The notes under the pieces are model-generated. The model was not told where the DNA came from. It saw only the letters and a program-made list of their open reading frames with translations, and searched no databases. The position numbers and the translations under genes were made by a program. From Chlorokybus atmophyticus (taxonomy: Eukaryota; Streptophyta; Chlorokybophyceae; Chlorokybales; Chlorokybaceae): a stretch of DNA of 45,229 nucleotides. The stretch lies in contig RHPI01003053.1 of the NCBI GenBank assembly GCA_009103225.1, forward strand, positions 35,763 to 80,991, given 5' to 3'. Below, piece after piece: positions 12,879-21,894 of the stretch. Position 1 is the first letter of the stretch. Every line of letters begins with the position of its first letter.

Positions 12879-14331
12879 CCCCTTTTCCCCTGGGGGAGCT
12901 TCGTCCTCGAAGCTGACGAGTGCCTCCTCTGGCTTTGTACTCCTGCAAAATCTGTTTGGCATTGGTGAAGCTCTCCTCGGGTTCGTACGTCGCCTCGTGC
13001 ATCGGATAGCCGCGCCACTTCACCAAGTACTTGCGCACACCTCCCACCATCTTGTCCTTGATGATTGCCTCCACCTCCCACTCAACTTGGTCCTCACCAA
13101 TCAGAACCGGAGGCGGACGAGGTGGCGGCTCCCCCTTGTAAGCTTTAAGAAGCGAGACATGAAAAACGGGGTGCACGCGCATGGTATTGGGCAGCTCCAG
13201 CTTGTAGGCTACCTCCGAGATGACCTTGATCACTTTGAAAGGTCCCAACCATTGCTCACTCAGCTTGCGCACACCCGTGACCAGCTGCACATGCTTGGTA
13301 GAGAGCATCACACGATCACCATTCAAAAAGACAACATGCTTGCGATGCGCATCGGCGTATTGCTTTTGCCTATTTTGTGCCACAATCAGAGCCTCACGAG
13401 CTGCCTGGCTAATGGCCGCACACCTCTCGAGAAAGCCATCCACGGCCTCCACATCTGAACATTGCATGCTAGGCGCCCATGCCGTCAATGGCGTCAACGG
13501 ATGTTGCCCATAGTTTATGAGAAAAGGTGTCACACCCGTGCTTGCACTCTTGTGGTTGTTGACGGTGAACTCAATCAGCTCCAGCATGTCTCCCCAATTG
13601 TCTTGTCGGCTGTTCACATAGCACCGTAGCATGTCCTCGACCACACGGTTGGTGCGTTCCGTTTGGCCGTCCGTCTCAGGGTGGTATGCGGTGCTGAACT
13701 TCAAGGTCGTGCCCAAAGCTGAATGGAGAGCCTTCCAGAAGTTTCCCGTGAACCGCGGGTCCCTATCACTCACCATGCTCCTCGGGAGGCCATGAGAGCG
13801 CACCACATGCTTGATGAACAACTTGGCAGCCTCGGGAGCCGTGCAAGTCTCCGTACATGGCGCCAACCGCACCGATTTGCTGGTCTTGTCCACAAACACC
13901 AAGATAGCATTATGTCCTTCGCGTGTTCGTGGCAGCCCCGTGATGAAGTCAAGAGTAACTTGCTCCCACTTCGTCAAAGGTATCGGCAATGGTTGGAGCA
14001 GCCCGCTGACGCGTTGGTTGCTCGCCTTCACCCTTTGACAAGTGTCGCACAATGCCACATAGTCCTTAACATCACGATGCATCTCCGACCAGAAAAAACG
14101 CTGTTTCAACAAGGCTAGCGTCCGCTCCAGCCCTTGATGACCAGCCATTGGCGCGTCGTGTGCTTCCTTCATCAATCCCACGCGCGTGTACGCAATGTTG
14201 GGTATGTACATGCGATCTCCGTGCCATAGCAGCCCGTCCTTCAATGCCCAAAGGCCGCCATGATCAGTTCCATTCTCGAGCGCTTCAATAGCCTTCTTAC
14301 CGACGGCGTCTTTATGCAACAAGGCTTGGAT
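12874..14331 (-). CDS. Chromovirus integrase with C-terminal chromodomain
   Basis: An open frame of about 480 residues inserts element DNA into chromatin. It starts after an in-frame TAG (14,332-14,334), so in an intact element it would be the C-terminal part of Pol. It shows the His-His-Cys-Cys zinc module (HDAPMAGHQG ... CDTC) and the DDE catalytic triad (TLDFITGLP, SDRDPRF, DGQTERTNR). A GPF/Y-like module follows (LGPFKVIKVI). The C-terminal chromodomain contains VEAIIKDK, YLVKWRGYP and ATYEPEESF. In chromoviruses this domain is thought to bind modified histone H3 and direct integration. The frame ends exactly at the LTR border: the polypurine tract encodes RGKG, and the first LTR bases (TGTAA) supply the stop codon. 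Confidence 0.92.
   Translation of the reverse strand: MQALLHKDAVGKKAIEALENGTDHGGLWALKDGLLWHGDRMYIPNIAYTRVGLMKEAHDAPMAGHQGLERTLALLKQRFFWSEMHRDVKDYVALCDTCQRVKASNQRVSGLLQPLPIPLTKWEQVTLDFITGLPRTREGHNAILVFVDKTSKSVRLAPCTETCTAPEAAKLFIKHVVRSHGLPRSMVSDRDPRFTGNFWKALHSALGTTLKFSTAYHPETDGQTERTNRVVEDMLRCYVNSRQDNWGDMLELIEFTVNNHKSASTGVTPFLINYGQHPLTPLTAWAPSMQCSDVEAVDGFLERCAAISQAAREALIVAQNRQKQYADAHRKHVVFLNGDRVMLSTKHVQLVTGVRKLSEQWLGPFKVIKVISEVAYKLELPNTMRVHPVFHVSLLKAYKGEPPPRPPPVLIGEDQVEWEVEAIIKDKMVGGVRKYLVKWRGYPMHEATYEPEESFTNAKQILQEYKARGGTRQLRGRSSPRGKGV
12879..12890 (-). other. Polypurine tract of the chromovirus
   Basis: On the element strand this is GGGGAAAAGGGG, directly adjacent to the 3' LTR start TGTAAC, as expected for the second-strand primer. 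It is also translated as part of the integrase C-terminus. Confidence 0.85.
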
Positions 14332-14334
14332 CTA

Positions 14335-14711
14335 CTTCAACCACTCGGGCTGCACTTGAATAACCGTTTCAATTGCATTCAGGTACCGACTCAACGCGTC
14401 CGCAACCTTGTTCGATTAGCCGAGCTGTACTTGACTTCGAAGTCGAGGAGTTGAAAGAACTCGAGCCAACGAGCTTGCCGCCGCGAGAGATGAGGCTGCG
14501 GTTGAAGGAACCTCAATGGTGAGTGATCCGTTTCAAGGATGAAGCGCTTGCCAAGAAAACAACGGCATTGCCGTAGCGCCAACACCTGCGCCAGCAATTC
14601 CTTCTTATGAACGGGGTAATTAAGCTCGGCTCCACTCAACTTCTTGCTAAAAAATGCCACCGGTTGCAAGCCGTTGCCATGATCTTGCTGCAAAACAGCT
14701 CCAACGGCCTA
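14335..14711 (-). pseudogene. Chromovirus RNase H, broken
   Basis: This continues the reverse transcriptase frame after an in-frame TAG at 14,709-14,711, which follows ACDAFD. It encodes GAVLQQDHGNGLQPVAFFSK, KKELLAQVLALRQC and ETDHSPLRFL, the standard gypsy RNase H motifs. Near 14,400 a frameshift separates it from NKVADALSRYL, the usual RNase H end. A further TAG at 14,332-14,334 precedes integrase. It would degrade the RNA strand of the hybrid during reverse transcription. It is inactive as part of a polyprotein in this copy. Confidence 0.85.
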
Positions 14712-16022
14712 ATCGAAAGCATCGCATGCCACCACGAAGGGCAATTGCATGTTGGGATGCACAAGAACGGGTGCTGATGTTAAGGCCACTTTCAAGTCAG
14801 AAAACGCCTTCATTTCAGCCTCCGACCAGCTCCAGCTCACCCCCTTCTTCAACAATGCCGTCAATGGTGATGCCAAGTGCGAGAAGCCTCTTACAAAATT
14901 GCAATAATAGCCAGCCAGCCCTAGGAACGACATGACATCCTTCACGTTCTTCGCGGCAATCCAATCGCGCACCGCCGCAATCTTGTTGGGGTCCGCCTTG
15001 ATCCCTTGCTTGGAGACAAGATGGCCGAGATACTCTACCTCTTGCAGCAAAGAACGGCACTTGTTGAGCTGAGCGAACAAGTTGTTTGCACGTAGACGCT
15101 GCATCACCTCACATAGCAACGCCATGTGCTCGCTCTTGCTCTTGGTATACACGAGAATGTCATCGAGGTACACGAGAACACCCTTGCCAATCAGATCAGC
15201 AAAGACACCGTTCATCAAGGTTTGAAACGTTGCCGGAGCGTTGGTCATCCCAAACGACATTACCAACCACTCGTAATGGCCATAGCAATTGTTGAATGCC
15301 GTTTTCTCAATGTCCTCGGGCGCTACGCGGATCTGATGGTAGCCGCCAGCTAGGTCCAAGCTTGTGAAGAACTCAGCACCTTTTAGCTGCTTCAACAACT
15401 CATCAATGCGAGGCATAGGAAAGACATTCTTCTTCGTGATGTTGTTGAGCGGCCGGTAATCAACGCACATGCGCAAGGCTGCATTCTTCTTGCGCACAAA
15501 CAAGATAGGTGCACCATACGTAGACTTGCTAAGCCTGATGTATCCAAGTTGCAGAAGGTCCTCAACTTGTCTCTCCGCCTCCTCCAGCTCAGCCGGAGAC
15601 AGCTTGTACACTGGTCTGTGCGGCGGCTTGTGCACGCCCTCAACGAGCTCCACATGGTGATCAACGCTGCGCGTGGGTGGCAAACCAGATGGTATCCCGT
15701 CCACCATGATGTCTTTGAACTCCTCAAGCAACTTCTGCACCTCAAGGTCTTCCAAACCCTCCACACCAGTGCCGACTAGCTTCGGATCTGACTTTGACGG
15801 TGTGTCACGCACCATACACAACCATGCATCCTTTACGTCGTTCCCGGACCAGATTTGCTCCATCTCAGCCTCAGAAACTTGTGACACCAGCTCCGGAGCC
15901 TCCCCCCCCAAGCTCAAAGCATGTTGTTGTGCATTTTGCTGGCACGCCTTCACGCCACCTTTCGCGCATGTGATGCATTGTTGGCAGCTGCGACGCAGCT
16001 CACACGCTCTTGAACTAAACAC
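14709..16022 (-). CDS. Chromovirus reverse transcriptase
   Basis: An open frame of 437 residues carries the reverse transcriptase palm and fingers: RMCVDYRPLNNITKKN, FFTSLDLAGGYHQI, WLVMSFGMTNAPATFQ and the catalytic VYLDDILVYTK, followed by the thumb and connection (FLGLAGYYCNFV). It is uninterrupted from the protease junction to the TAG that precedes RNase H. The N-terminus overlaps the protease frame in another register, implying one frameshift between protease and reverse transcriptase in this copy. It copies element RNA into DNA within the capsid. Confidence 0.92.
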   Translation of the reverse strand: MFSSRACELRRSCQQCITCAKGGVKACQQNAQQHALSLGGEAPELVSQVSEAEMEQIWSGNDVKDAWLCMVRDTPSKSDPKLVGTGVEGLEDLEVQKLLEEFKDIMVDGIPSGLPPTRSVDHHVELVEGVHKPPHRPVYKLSPAELEEAERQVEDLLQLGYIRLSKSTYGAPILFVRKKNAALRMCVDYRPLNNITKKNVFPMPRIDELLKQLKGAEFFTSLDLAGGYHQIRVAPEDIEKTAFNNCYGHYEWLVMSFGMTNAPATFQTLMNGVFADLIGKGVLVYLDDILVYTKSKSEHMALLCEVMQRLRANNLFAQLNKCRSLLQEVEYLGHLVSKQGIKADPNKIAAVRDWIAAKNVKDVMSFLGLAGYYCNFVRGFSHLASPLTALLKKGVSWSWSEAEMKAFSDLKVALTSAPVLVHPNMQLPFVVACDAFD

Positions 16023-16450
16023 TCACCACGGGAAGAAGCACCCAAGCAAGTCATAGCCATACCACCACCTTCCGGGGCAGCAATTAGGCGCTTCCTCCAA
16101 TTAATGGCGGGGTTATGTGTCGAAAGCCAAGGTAGCCCCAAAATGCCATCAAAGCCGTTGCTGAGCTTGAGGCAGCAAAACCGTAGGCTATCCTTTATCA
16201 TCCCCACATGGACTTCAAGCTCTTTGCTCAGCTTCGCAGCTTCGGTTGGCCCACGGCCGTTTGCGAGAGTCACGGAGCCGGCATTCGCCCACGAAAGCCA
16301 CTTGTGTCGACGCGCAACCTCCCAATTCATGAAGTTGCTGTTCGCGCCGCTATCCACCAGCAATTTGCACTCCACCCAAGGCCCATCACCCTCGCGAATC
16401 ATGGCCGTGACGGTCAGCAGCTGCCTCGCCTCATCGGGCACACAAACCAC
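15950..16450 (-). CDS. Chromovirus aspartic protease segment
   Basis: The frame encodes a retropepsin-like domain with the active-site motif LLVDSGANSNFM and the later FDGILGLPWL, which corresponds to the conserved ILG-W motif of gypsy proteases. It would cleave Gag-Pol. The frame closes at 15,950, and reverse transcriptase continues in a different frame from within 16,022. The segment is separated from the zinc knuckle upstream by a stop or frameshift near 16,576. Confidence 0.85.
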   Translation of the reverse strand: MVCVPDEARQLLTVTAMIREGDGPWVECKLLVDSGANSNFMNWEVARRHKWLSWANAGSVTLANGRGPTEAAKLSKELEVHVGMIKDSLRFCCLKLSNGFDGILGLPWLSTHNPAINWRKRLIAAPEGGGMAMTCLGASSRGECLVQERVSCVAAANNASHARKVA

Positions 16451-16575
16451 ACCGTTTCACGTCGCCGTCGCGCACGTATACATGCCGCCAACAGTCACCG
16501 ACGCATCCACGAAAGGCTCTGAACTGTCGACATCAGAAAGAGGCTCCATCTCAACCCCAGCAGCAGCCTCCTTAG

Positions 16576-17617
16576 CTACTGAGGTGAGCCGTTTCCCGAC
16601 TGCAACATCTCCTCCTCCACCGTATTCACACGTCCACCGCCGCGCGTGTTGCGTGCATGTGCAGCCGACTTTGCCTTGAAGATGGGGCAGTTGGAGCGCG
16701 TATGTTCAGTAGAAGAGCACTCCCAACACTTCCAAACTGCCTTGGCATCTTCCCAACCCTTCACACCCCTCTTTGAAGCATGGGGAACACCCAACTCCAT
16801 TGGTGTAGGTCCCGAGCCAGCCCCGCAGCTGTTGCAGCTCCCGAACTAGCTCAAAAAGGTGTGTACGAGCGATACATTCCTCCCCATGACTGATTGAAGC
16901 GCCCACGATCAGTGTCTTTGGCAGTACCCTTGAAGTACAACACATCCGTACGCTCGGCGATGCGAATGGCCTCCGCAAGAGACTTGGCGTCACGAAGCTC
17001 AACTTCCTTGCGACAAAGAGACTTCAACCCGCGCGTATAGCGGTCCAGCTGCTCCTCCTCAGTCATGTTGGGTATGGAGAGCAAAAGACGCTGAAACGCA
17101 GATGTGTAGGCCATCACGGACTGCGTTTGCACAAATGTAGAGAGCTGATCGCGTGCCGTCTTCATGCTTTGCACCGGTACGAACTGTTTCTTCACCTCAG
17201 CGGCCAGCTCAGCCACGGTGACAAAGGGGACCTCGAGACCAGCTTCCACACGAGCACAACGATGACGCCACCACACAAGTGCAGCTCCCTCAAAGAAAGT
17301 AGCAGCCACATCGACATGGAGATGTTCGGGTACCTCGATGAGCTTCAACCATGAAGAGACAGCATACACCCACTCCTCGACGCAGTCACCATCCCTCTAG
17401 CCCTTAAATGGCTTTGGTTTTGGCACTTTCACGTGACGAGAGGCTGGTGAAAGAGCCACAGGTGCAGCAATAGGCGTAGCCGCGCGCGCTTGCGCCAAGA
17501 CTTCTTAAGTTGTGCCGCTTGAGCTTGGGCAGATGCTCGAACACGTTGCAGCTCCTCATGAGCAGCGACCACTTGCTGAAGCTCCACAACACGTGCATCA
17601 TCCATGGTAGCGTCCAT
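16576..17617 (-). pseudogene. Chromovirus gag, interrupted
   Basis: Gag starts at an ATG at 17,617 with a coiled-coil-like N-terminus (VVELQQVVAAHEELQR). A frameshift near 17,490 and an in-frame TAG near 17,398 follow. The capsid core at 17,369-16,851 has FEGAALVWWRHR, FVPVQSMKTARDQL and RYTRGLKSLCRKEVEL, typical of Retrotrans_gag. After another shift, 16,800-16,576 carries the nucleocapsid CCHC knuckle CWECSSTEHTRSNC. It forms the virus-like particle and binds RNA in active relatives. At least three lesions make it non-functional here. Confidence 0.88.
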
Positions 17618-17690
17618 AAACAGAAAAATACCTCACACACCAAAGGTATAGTTAATATCCCTTTAAAACAAGAAACTCAACCCTTCCAAG

Positions 17691-17703
17691 GGCTCCGATG
17701 CCA
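17691..17703 (-). other. Chromovirus primer-binding site
   Basis: On the element strand, TGGCATCGGAGCC begins one base after the 5' LTR end and closely resembles the TGGTATCAGAGCC complement of initiator Met-tRNA used by most plant LTR elements. Confidence 0.8.
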
Positions 17704-17704
17704 C

Positions 17705-18379
17705 TGTAACGATGCTCGTGCTCACATACGCAGCACACAAGTCATACAACATATGTGTGCAGCTGAGCACAGTCTTCACACCAGAACCTTGCCTTCTCCC
17801 GCGCACGCACGCACGCGTCGAGCACACACACGCACATGAACACTACTACTTCCCACGCCAAGCAAGAACGCAGCACTGTGCCTTAGATCACGCCTCTCTC
17901 AAGCATACACCAGCATACTCACAGCAGAGAGCAGAAAAGAAGAGTTCGTTGTATTACACAGGGTTTCTATGTATACAAGCACAACAACCAAGCAGCCTAA
18001 TAACCAGGCGTTTTGTCGATGATTTACCAGATCTAAAAGACATGTATAAGTGCAGACTGCTACCCCGCGCGTCGGAGTACTTTTCACGTGGCAGCTGACT
18101 GGGCAGTCCTCGTCACAAGGTACTGCGCAGCGGTAGCTGACTATGCAATCCGCGTCACATGGCAGGTACCGTGCAGTCTGGTCAGCTGCGTCACCGCTGC
18201 CTCAGTAGGTCACGTTGCAGGCAGGCAGCTGCCGGGCTGGTCGCAGGCGAGGTCGCGCGCGGCAGCAGAGCACCGCCTGTACAGCTTGTAAAAGCCCTTC
18301 ATAAAGCCTTAATAAAGCAAAGAGGCAAAACACATATTGTACATGTAGTAAATTATGGAAAAAGGTCCAAGCTGGTACA
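17705..18379 (-). repeat. Chromovirus 5' LTR (675 bp)
   Basis: This is the counterpart of 12,209-12,878, beginning TGTAACGATG on the plus strand and ending GGTACA. Differences from the other LTR include a short insertion near 17,940, an extra GCAG unit near 18,222 and scattered substitutions. Confidence 0.92.
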
Positions 18380-18384
18380 GATAC
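18380..18384. repeat. Target-site duplication, right copy
   Basis: GATAC directly follows the chromovirus LTR and pairs with CATAC at 12,204-12,208. Confidence 0.75.
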
Positions 18385-19225
18385 CCTCATGGACAGATGC
18401 TACATTGACCATCGCCGTACCTCGCGTGACCACCCTCAAGCCGATGGCCTCGCGGAGCATACGGTGCAGACCATAAAGAAGGCACTCCGCAAGTACGTGT
18501 TACAGTATCAGGAAAACACCTGGGATGACCACCTCCCGTGGGTGGCTCTCGGGTGTTGACTGTCAAAACAAGCAGCACTGCGTGAGTACAACCCATAGTA
18601 CTTGCTGTCCCGGCGACAGCCACTGCTTCCCTTCCGTGCATAGCAAGAGGTAAATCGAGTGGTGAACAATCTCAATGACCCCAACTGGACCACAACATCA
18701 CAACGCATGCGGCTCTGTTTGACAGCACCGTTTTCATGGCCTTTAACAACTTGCGCGTAGCACCGTAACATGCTGCGCTACGAGGGCCTGCGCAGTGGTT
18801 TCTACAAGGAACGACAACGTCGGTTCCAGGCAGGAGACTTTGGCTATCGCATGGAAGCCACCCACGACACACTTAACATCTCCATTGGTGATACTATTTA
18901 CAAGGTACTGAACGTGTACCCCACACGTCCTCTAGACCTCCTAAGATAAAACGGCCAAAGGTTAAAGGACAACATGGTGAACTGCGCGCCCTGTCACCCC
19001 ATGCGTAGCGGGGTTCGTGCGCATCATCCACCGTCGCCCCACGCGCAGCACACACGTGAGCGTTGTAGCAGTGCCGACAACGACCCATTAATGATGCTCT
19101 GCGGTGGCTGTAACAAAGGGTTGCACTGCTATTGTCTGAAGCCCCCAATGGATGCAAGGCCCATGGAGGAGTATTGGTGCAATGACTACGCGCCAACGCG
19201 CATCCACACTTACGTTGGGAGCTGA
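18380..19225 (+). pseudogene. 3' integrase and C-terminal PHD finger of split gypsy relic
   Basis: This continues the integrase broken at 12,208: RTSRDHPQADGLAEHTVQTI supplies the third catalytic residue (Glu in GLAEHT), followed by KKALRKYVLQYQENTWDDHL. Stops follow after 18,556. The 3' part, 18,780-18,910, reads LRYEGLRSGFYKERQRRFQA and IGDTIYKVL, an integrase C-terminal barrel. The last ORF (18,974-19,225) ends in a PHD-type zinc finger at 19,055-19,189, with CX2C at LMMLCGGC, the LHCYCLKPP core and EYWCND. Two of the eight zinc ligands are lost: Arg for the first Cys (CGT for TGT) and Tyr for the last (TAC for TGC). PHD fingers usually read histone H3 tails. Here one takes the place that a chromodomain occupies in chromoviruses. 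Confidence 0.8.
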
Positions 19226-19254
19226 GCTCTACAGCTTAGACCTCTATAGACGCT

Positions 19255-19269
19255 TAGAGGGGGTGGCTT
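19255..19269 (+). other. Possible polypurine tract / LTR start of gypsy relic
   Basis: AGAGGGGGTGG precedes TGTTGACTG shortly after the PHD-containing ORF. It could be the polypurine tract and the first LTR bases of the split gypsy relic. No matching LTR elsewhere in the window confirms it. Confidence 0.3.
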
Positions 19270-19554
19270 GTTGACTGTGCCTTACAGCACAACATGTGCA
19301 CCATTGTGGAGCACCACTCCACACTCCACTCCACAGCTACCGGGAGAGTCATGCTTGCTAGACATGCTGCTGCAGCATGCTGTAGCATGGCTTGTTGACT
19401 GTGCCTTACAGCACAACATGTGCACCATTGTGGAGCACCACTCCACACTGGGTTATCTTTTGGTGGGTTATCTTTTGCTTTGGCTAACACTGCAAGACAT
19501 GCTACAGCATGCTGCAGCAGCATGTCTAGCAAGCATGACTCTCCCGGTAGCTGT
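19264..19554. repeat. 62-bp direct repeats interleaved with perfect 57-bp inverted repeat
   Basis: A 62-bp sequence at 19,264-19,325 recurs exactly at 19,388-19,449. Interleaved with it, 19,333-19,389 (starting ACAGCTACCGGGAGAGTC) is exactly complementary to 19,498-19,554, leaving a 108-bp loop that contains the second direct repeat. Inside the arm the sequence is itself rich in GCTGCAGC-type palindromes. Perfect arms imply recent formation or strong conservation. Confidence 0.92.
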
Positions 19555-21894
19555 CCGAGACAGCGTGACCTTCGATTCTCTTCGGCCCGACAAGTCAAAG
19601 TAAAGTAGTAGTAAAGTGCTATCCAAACGCACATGACAAATCCTTAACGTATTGATAGATTTGCCTTCATACTGCTGCATATATATGATATGTAATGCAG
19701 GTTAGTGCTAAGTGGGCTCCTATCTCGATTCATAAGAAGTATATTACATCAGATTTATACCACCTTTTTATAGCCTGATTGACGCCCCTTGTTACGTGTT
19801 GCATGTAAACGTGAGACAAATGGCGCCAATTTGAGTGTATCCTTGATTGACCAACATGGATCAGCGCCGAAAAACCCTCAATCTCATCATCCATTCATGC
19901 ATCATGCATTACAATGGCATGAACATGTTATTAATTGCGTTTATGAATGACATCTTTTACCCAACGAGATATGTTATAGCCAATTTGAACATGCGTAATC
20001 TTACCAATATAAAGTGCTTATTGGTATGTACAGTGCGCGCTACATCCTACCTGTCACGATGAAAACTATTCCATGAACAACAACCGTGTGATATTGAATA
20101 TGAAAATCATAGTATAGGCCCGACCCGGTCAATTGCACAATTGTTTCCACGTTGATACAACATGGACAATGTGCAGTGATTGTATGTAAGCAATCGACGT
20201 GAATGTAAATGTGTTATTGCGTATTATTTGTATTATATACCATATTTATCCATCTAGCATTTGGCTTCCCTACACCTGCATGATTATAATGAAACCATTA
20301 AGTAATGATGTTAGCATGAGCTCATCGAACTCACACTGATTGTACTACATCAACAAGTAAACATAGGTAACATTGCCACAATGGAACACTTGAGCCTAAT
20401 CTGATAGTTTTATCATTAACGAGCTGTTAATAATTGACGAGTTGATGCGCTTGTCGTGCGAGGACCCTTGATATCAAATGATGTCGGTTGAATCTTACAC
20501 CCACAACACGTTATTTGATGACAAGCATATATATATGTCGCAAAATCCGATTTCAATAATTTTGACAAAGGCACAGCGTGGCCGAACAGGAAGCCCATAT
20601 GCTGCCGACAGTAGACTTACGAAAGCAGACAATCGCGAACATAATTCCGAGAACTCGGCACACAGCAATAGGCGCAAGGCAAAGTCAATTGAAAAACAAA
20701 CAAGCTGTTAGCAACAGCAATGTTGAAGACATCGAAGACGTTGAAGAAGCGCGGCTGTGGCGTTACATATCCTTAGACTAGCAGTCGCTATTGTAACCAT
20801 CACTTGCTGGCTCGATTATATTAATACCACGTTCCGTTGTATAGCTTCTGATTGAAGCAGTAAGTGTTCAAGTAAACCAGAGAAACCAAGCTAGTCAGTT
20901 GTACGACGTTTAATCCGTTCTATGCTTGCGTATGCATCTGGCTTTAAGTGTATTCACGTACATACGCATCGGTGTTATACGCACTTGTGCTTGTCTGCTT
21001 GCGCTGTGCATATGATCCCTTAGCTTTTGAGCTTATAAAGCTTTATCAGGTATCATTCATCATCAATCGATTGCGCATGCCTCAGTCTCTCTCTTATGCA
21101 AGTTTACACGCTGGCAGTATAATTGATACATCCATTCCGATTGTATTCAGCTTATTAAAACCATAACGATAACAATACTTATAGATTAGAAAGACATATA
21201 GTCTGACTTGGAGATGGTAAAGTTACATTATTGTATTATTGTTTTGCCATTTTCAAGTGCGAATGCATAAGGCTCAAGGTTCAGGGTGGCAGTTACATCC
21301 ACAGTTTACACTCTTGCGATGCATAGCATGTTTAAGTAATGAAGTCCTTACACCTATGGCACGAGTTCAAAAGGCACGGCAGGTTGTTACGTAGTGAACA
21401 GCAATACTTTATCAAACACTTGCCACATTACAACGTTGTACATTACACATAAATAACAACACAATCAACATTTAATATCTCACTTGCGACATTGCTGGGT
21501 TGCACTTAATGAACACAATACATGCATGTTGGCAACGGAATATCTACAGATTGTGTCTTTTTGCTCGAACTCACATCTTGTATTTGTTATTGATAAGATC
21601 ATTGATACATATCATGTGTTGAAAATTGAGCATGCTAAGTTGAGTTTATGTTTATGCACAAATACACAACAGCTGTCCGTTTTTACATATGAGAGTAAAT
21701 GCGGTTTAACTTCACGACACGATGCAATATAACACATAGCATGCATCTACACATAGCATATTATTTCTCGCAATTTGCAATCTTTATCAATATACTTCAC
21801 AATGTACTTGCATGTTTGTGGTACTCTTATTCAATGCTCGGCAATAACAATGATTATGGGTGTTTAACATAGCAATACGGAATAATTGTCAAAT
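19555..21894. other. Gene-free AT-rich interval
   Basis: No gene is recognised over about 2.3 kb. Composition is AT-rich with many in-frame stops on all strands. A frame at 20,578-20,781 with charged residues (EDIEDVEEARLW) has no splice context or homologue in the window and is left out. Confidence 0.6.

Larger units (their letters stand above)
12209..18379 (-). mobile_element. Complete chromovirus (Ty3/gypsy with chromodomain)
   Basis: A full-length 6.17-kb element lies on the minus strand: 5' LTR 18,379-17,705, primer-binding site, gag, zinc knuckle, protease, reverse transcriptase, RNase H, integrase with C-terminal chromodomain, polypurine tract, and 3' LTR 12,878-12,209. The domain order and the chromodomain identify the chromovirus branch. 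The LTRs differ at roughly 5-6 percent of positions by eye, so the insertion is not very recent. Several stops and frameshifts in gag and pol make it non-autonomous now, although the integrase-chromodomain reading frame is still open. It sits inside the integrase of another gypsy element. Confidence 0.95.

Noticed and set aside
17712-18098. 128-residue ORF, with a relative at 12,319-12,597
   Set aside because: It is a translation of the chromovirus LTR in the antisense direction, and it is not preserved as one frame between the two LTRs.
20578-20781. Small charged ORF in the AT-rich interval
   Set aside because: It is only 67 codons, with no homologue in the window and no splice or promoter context.
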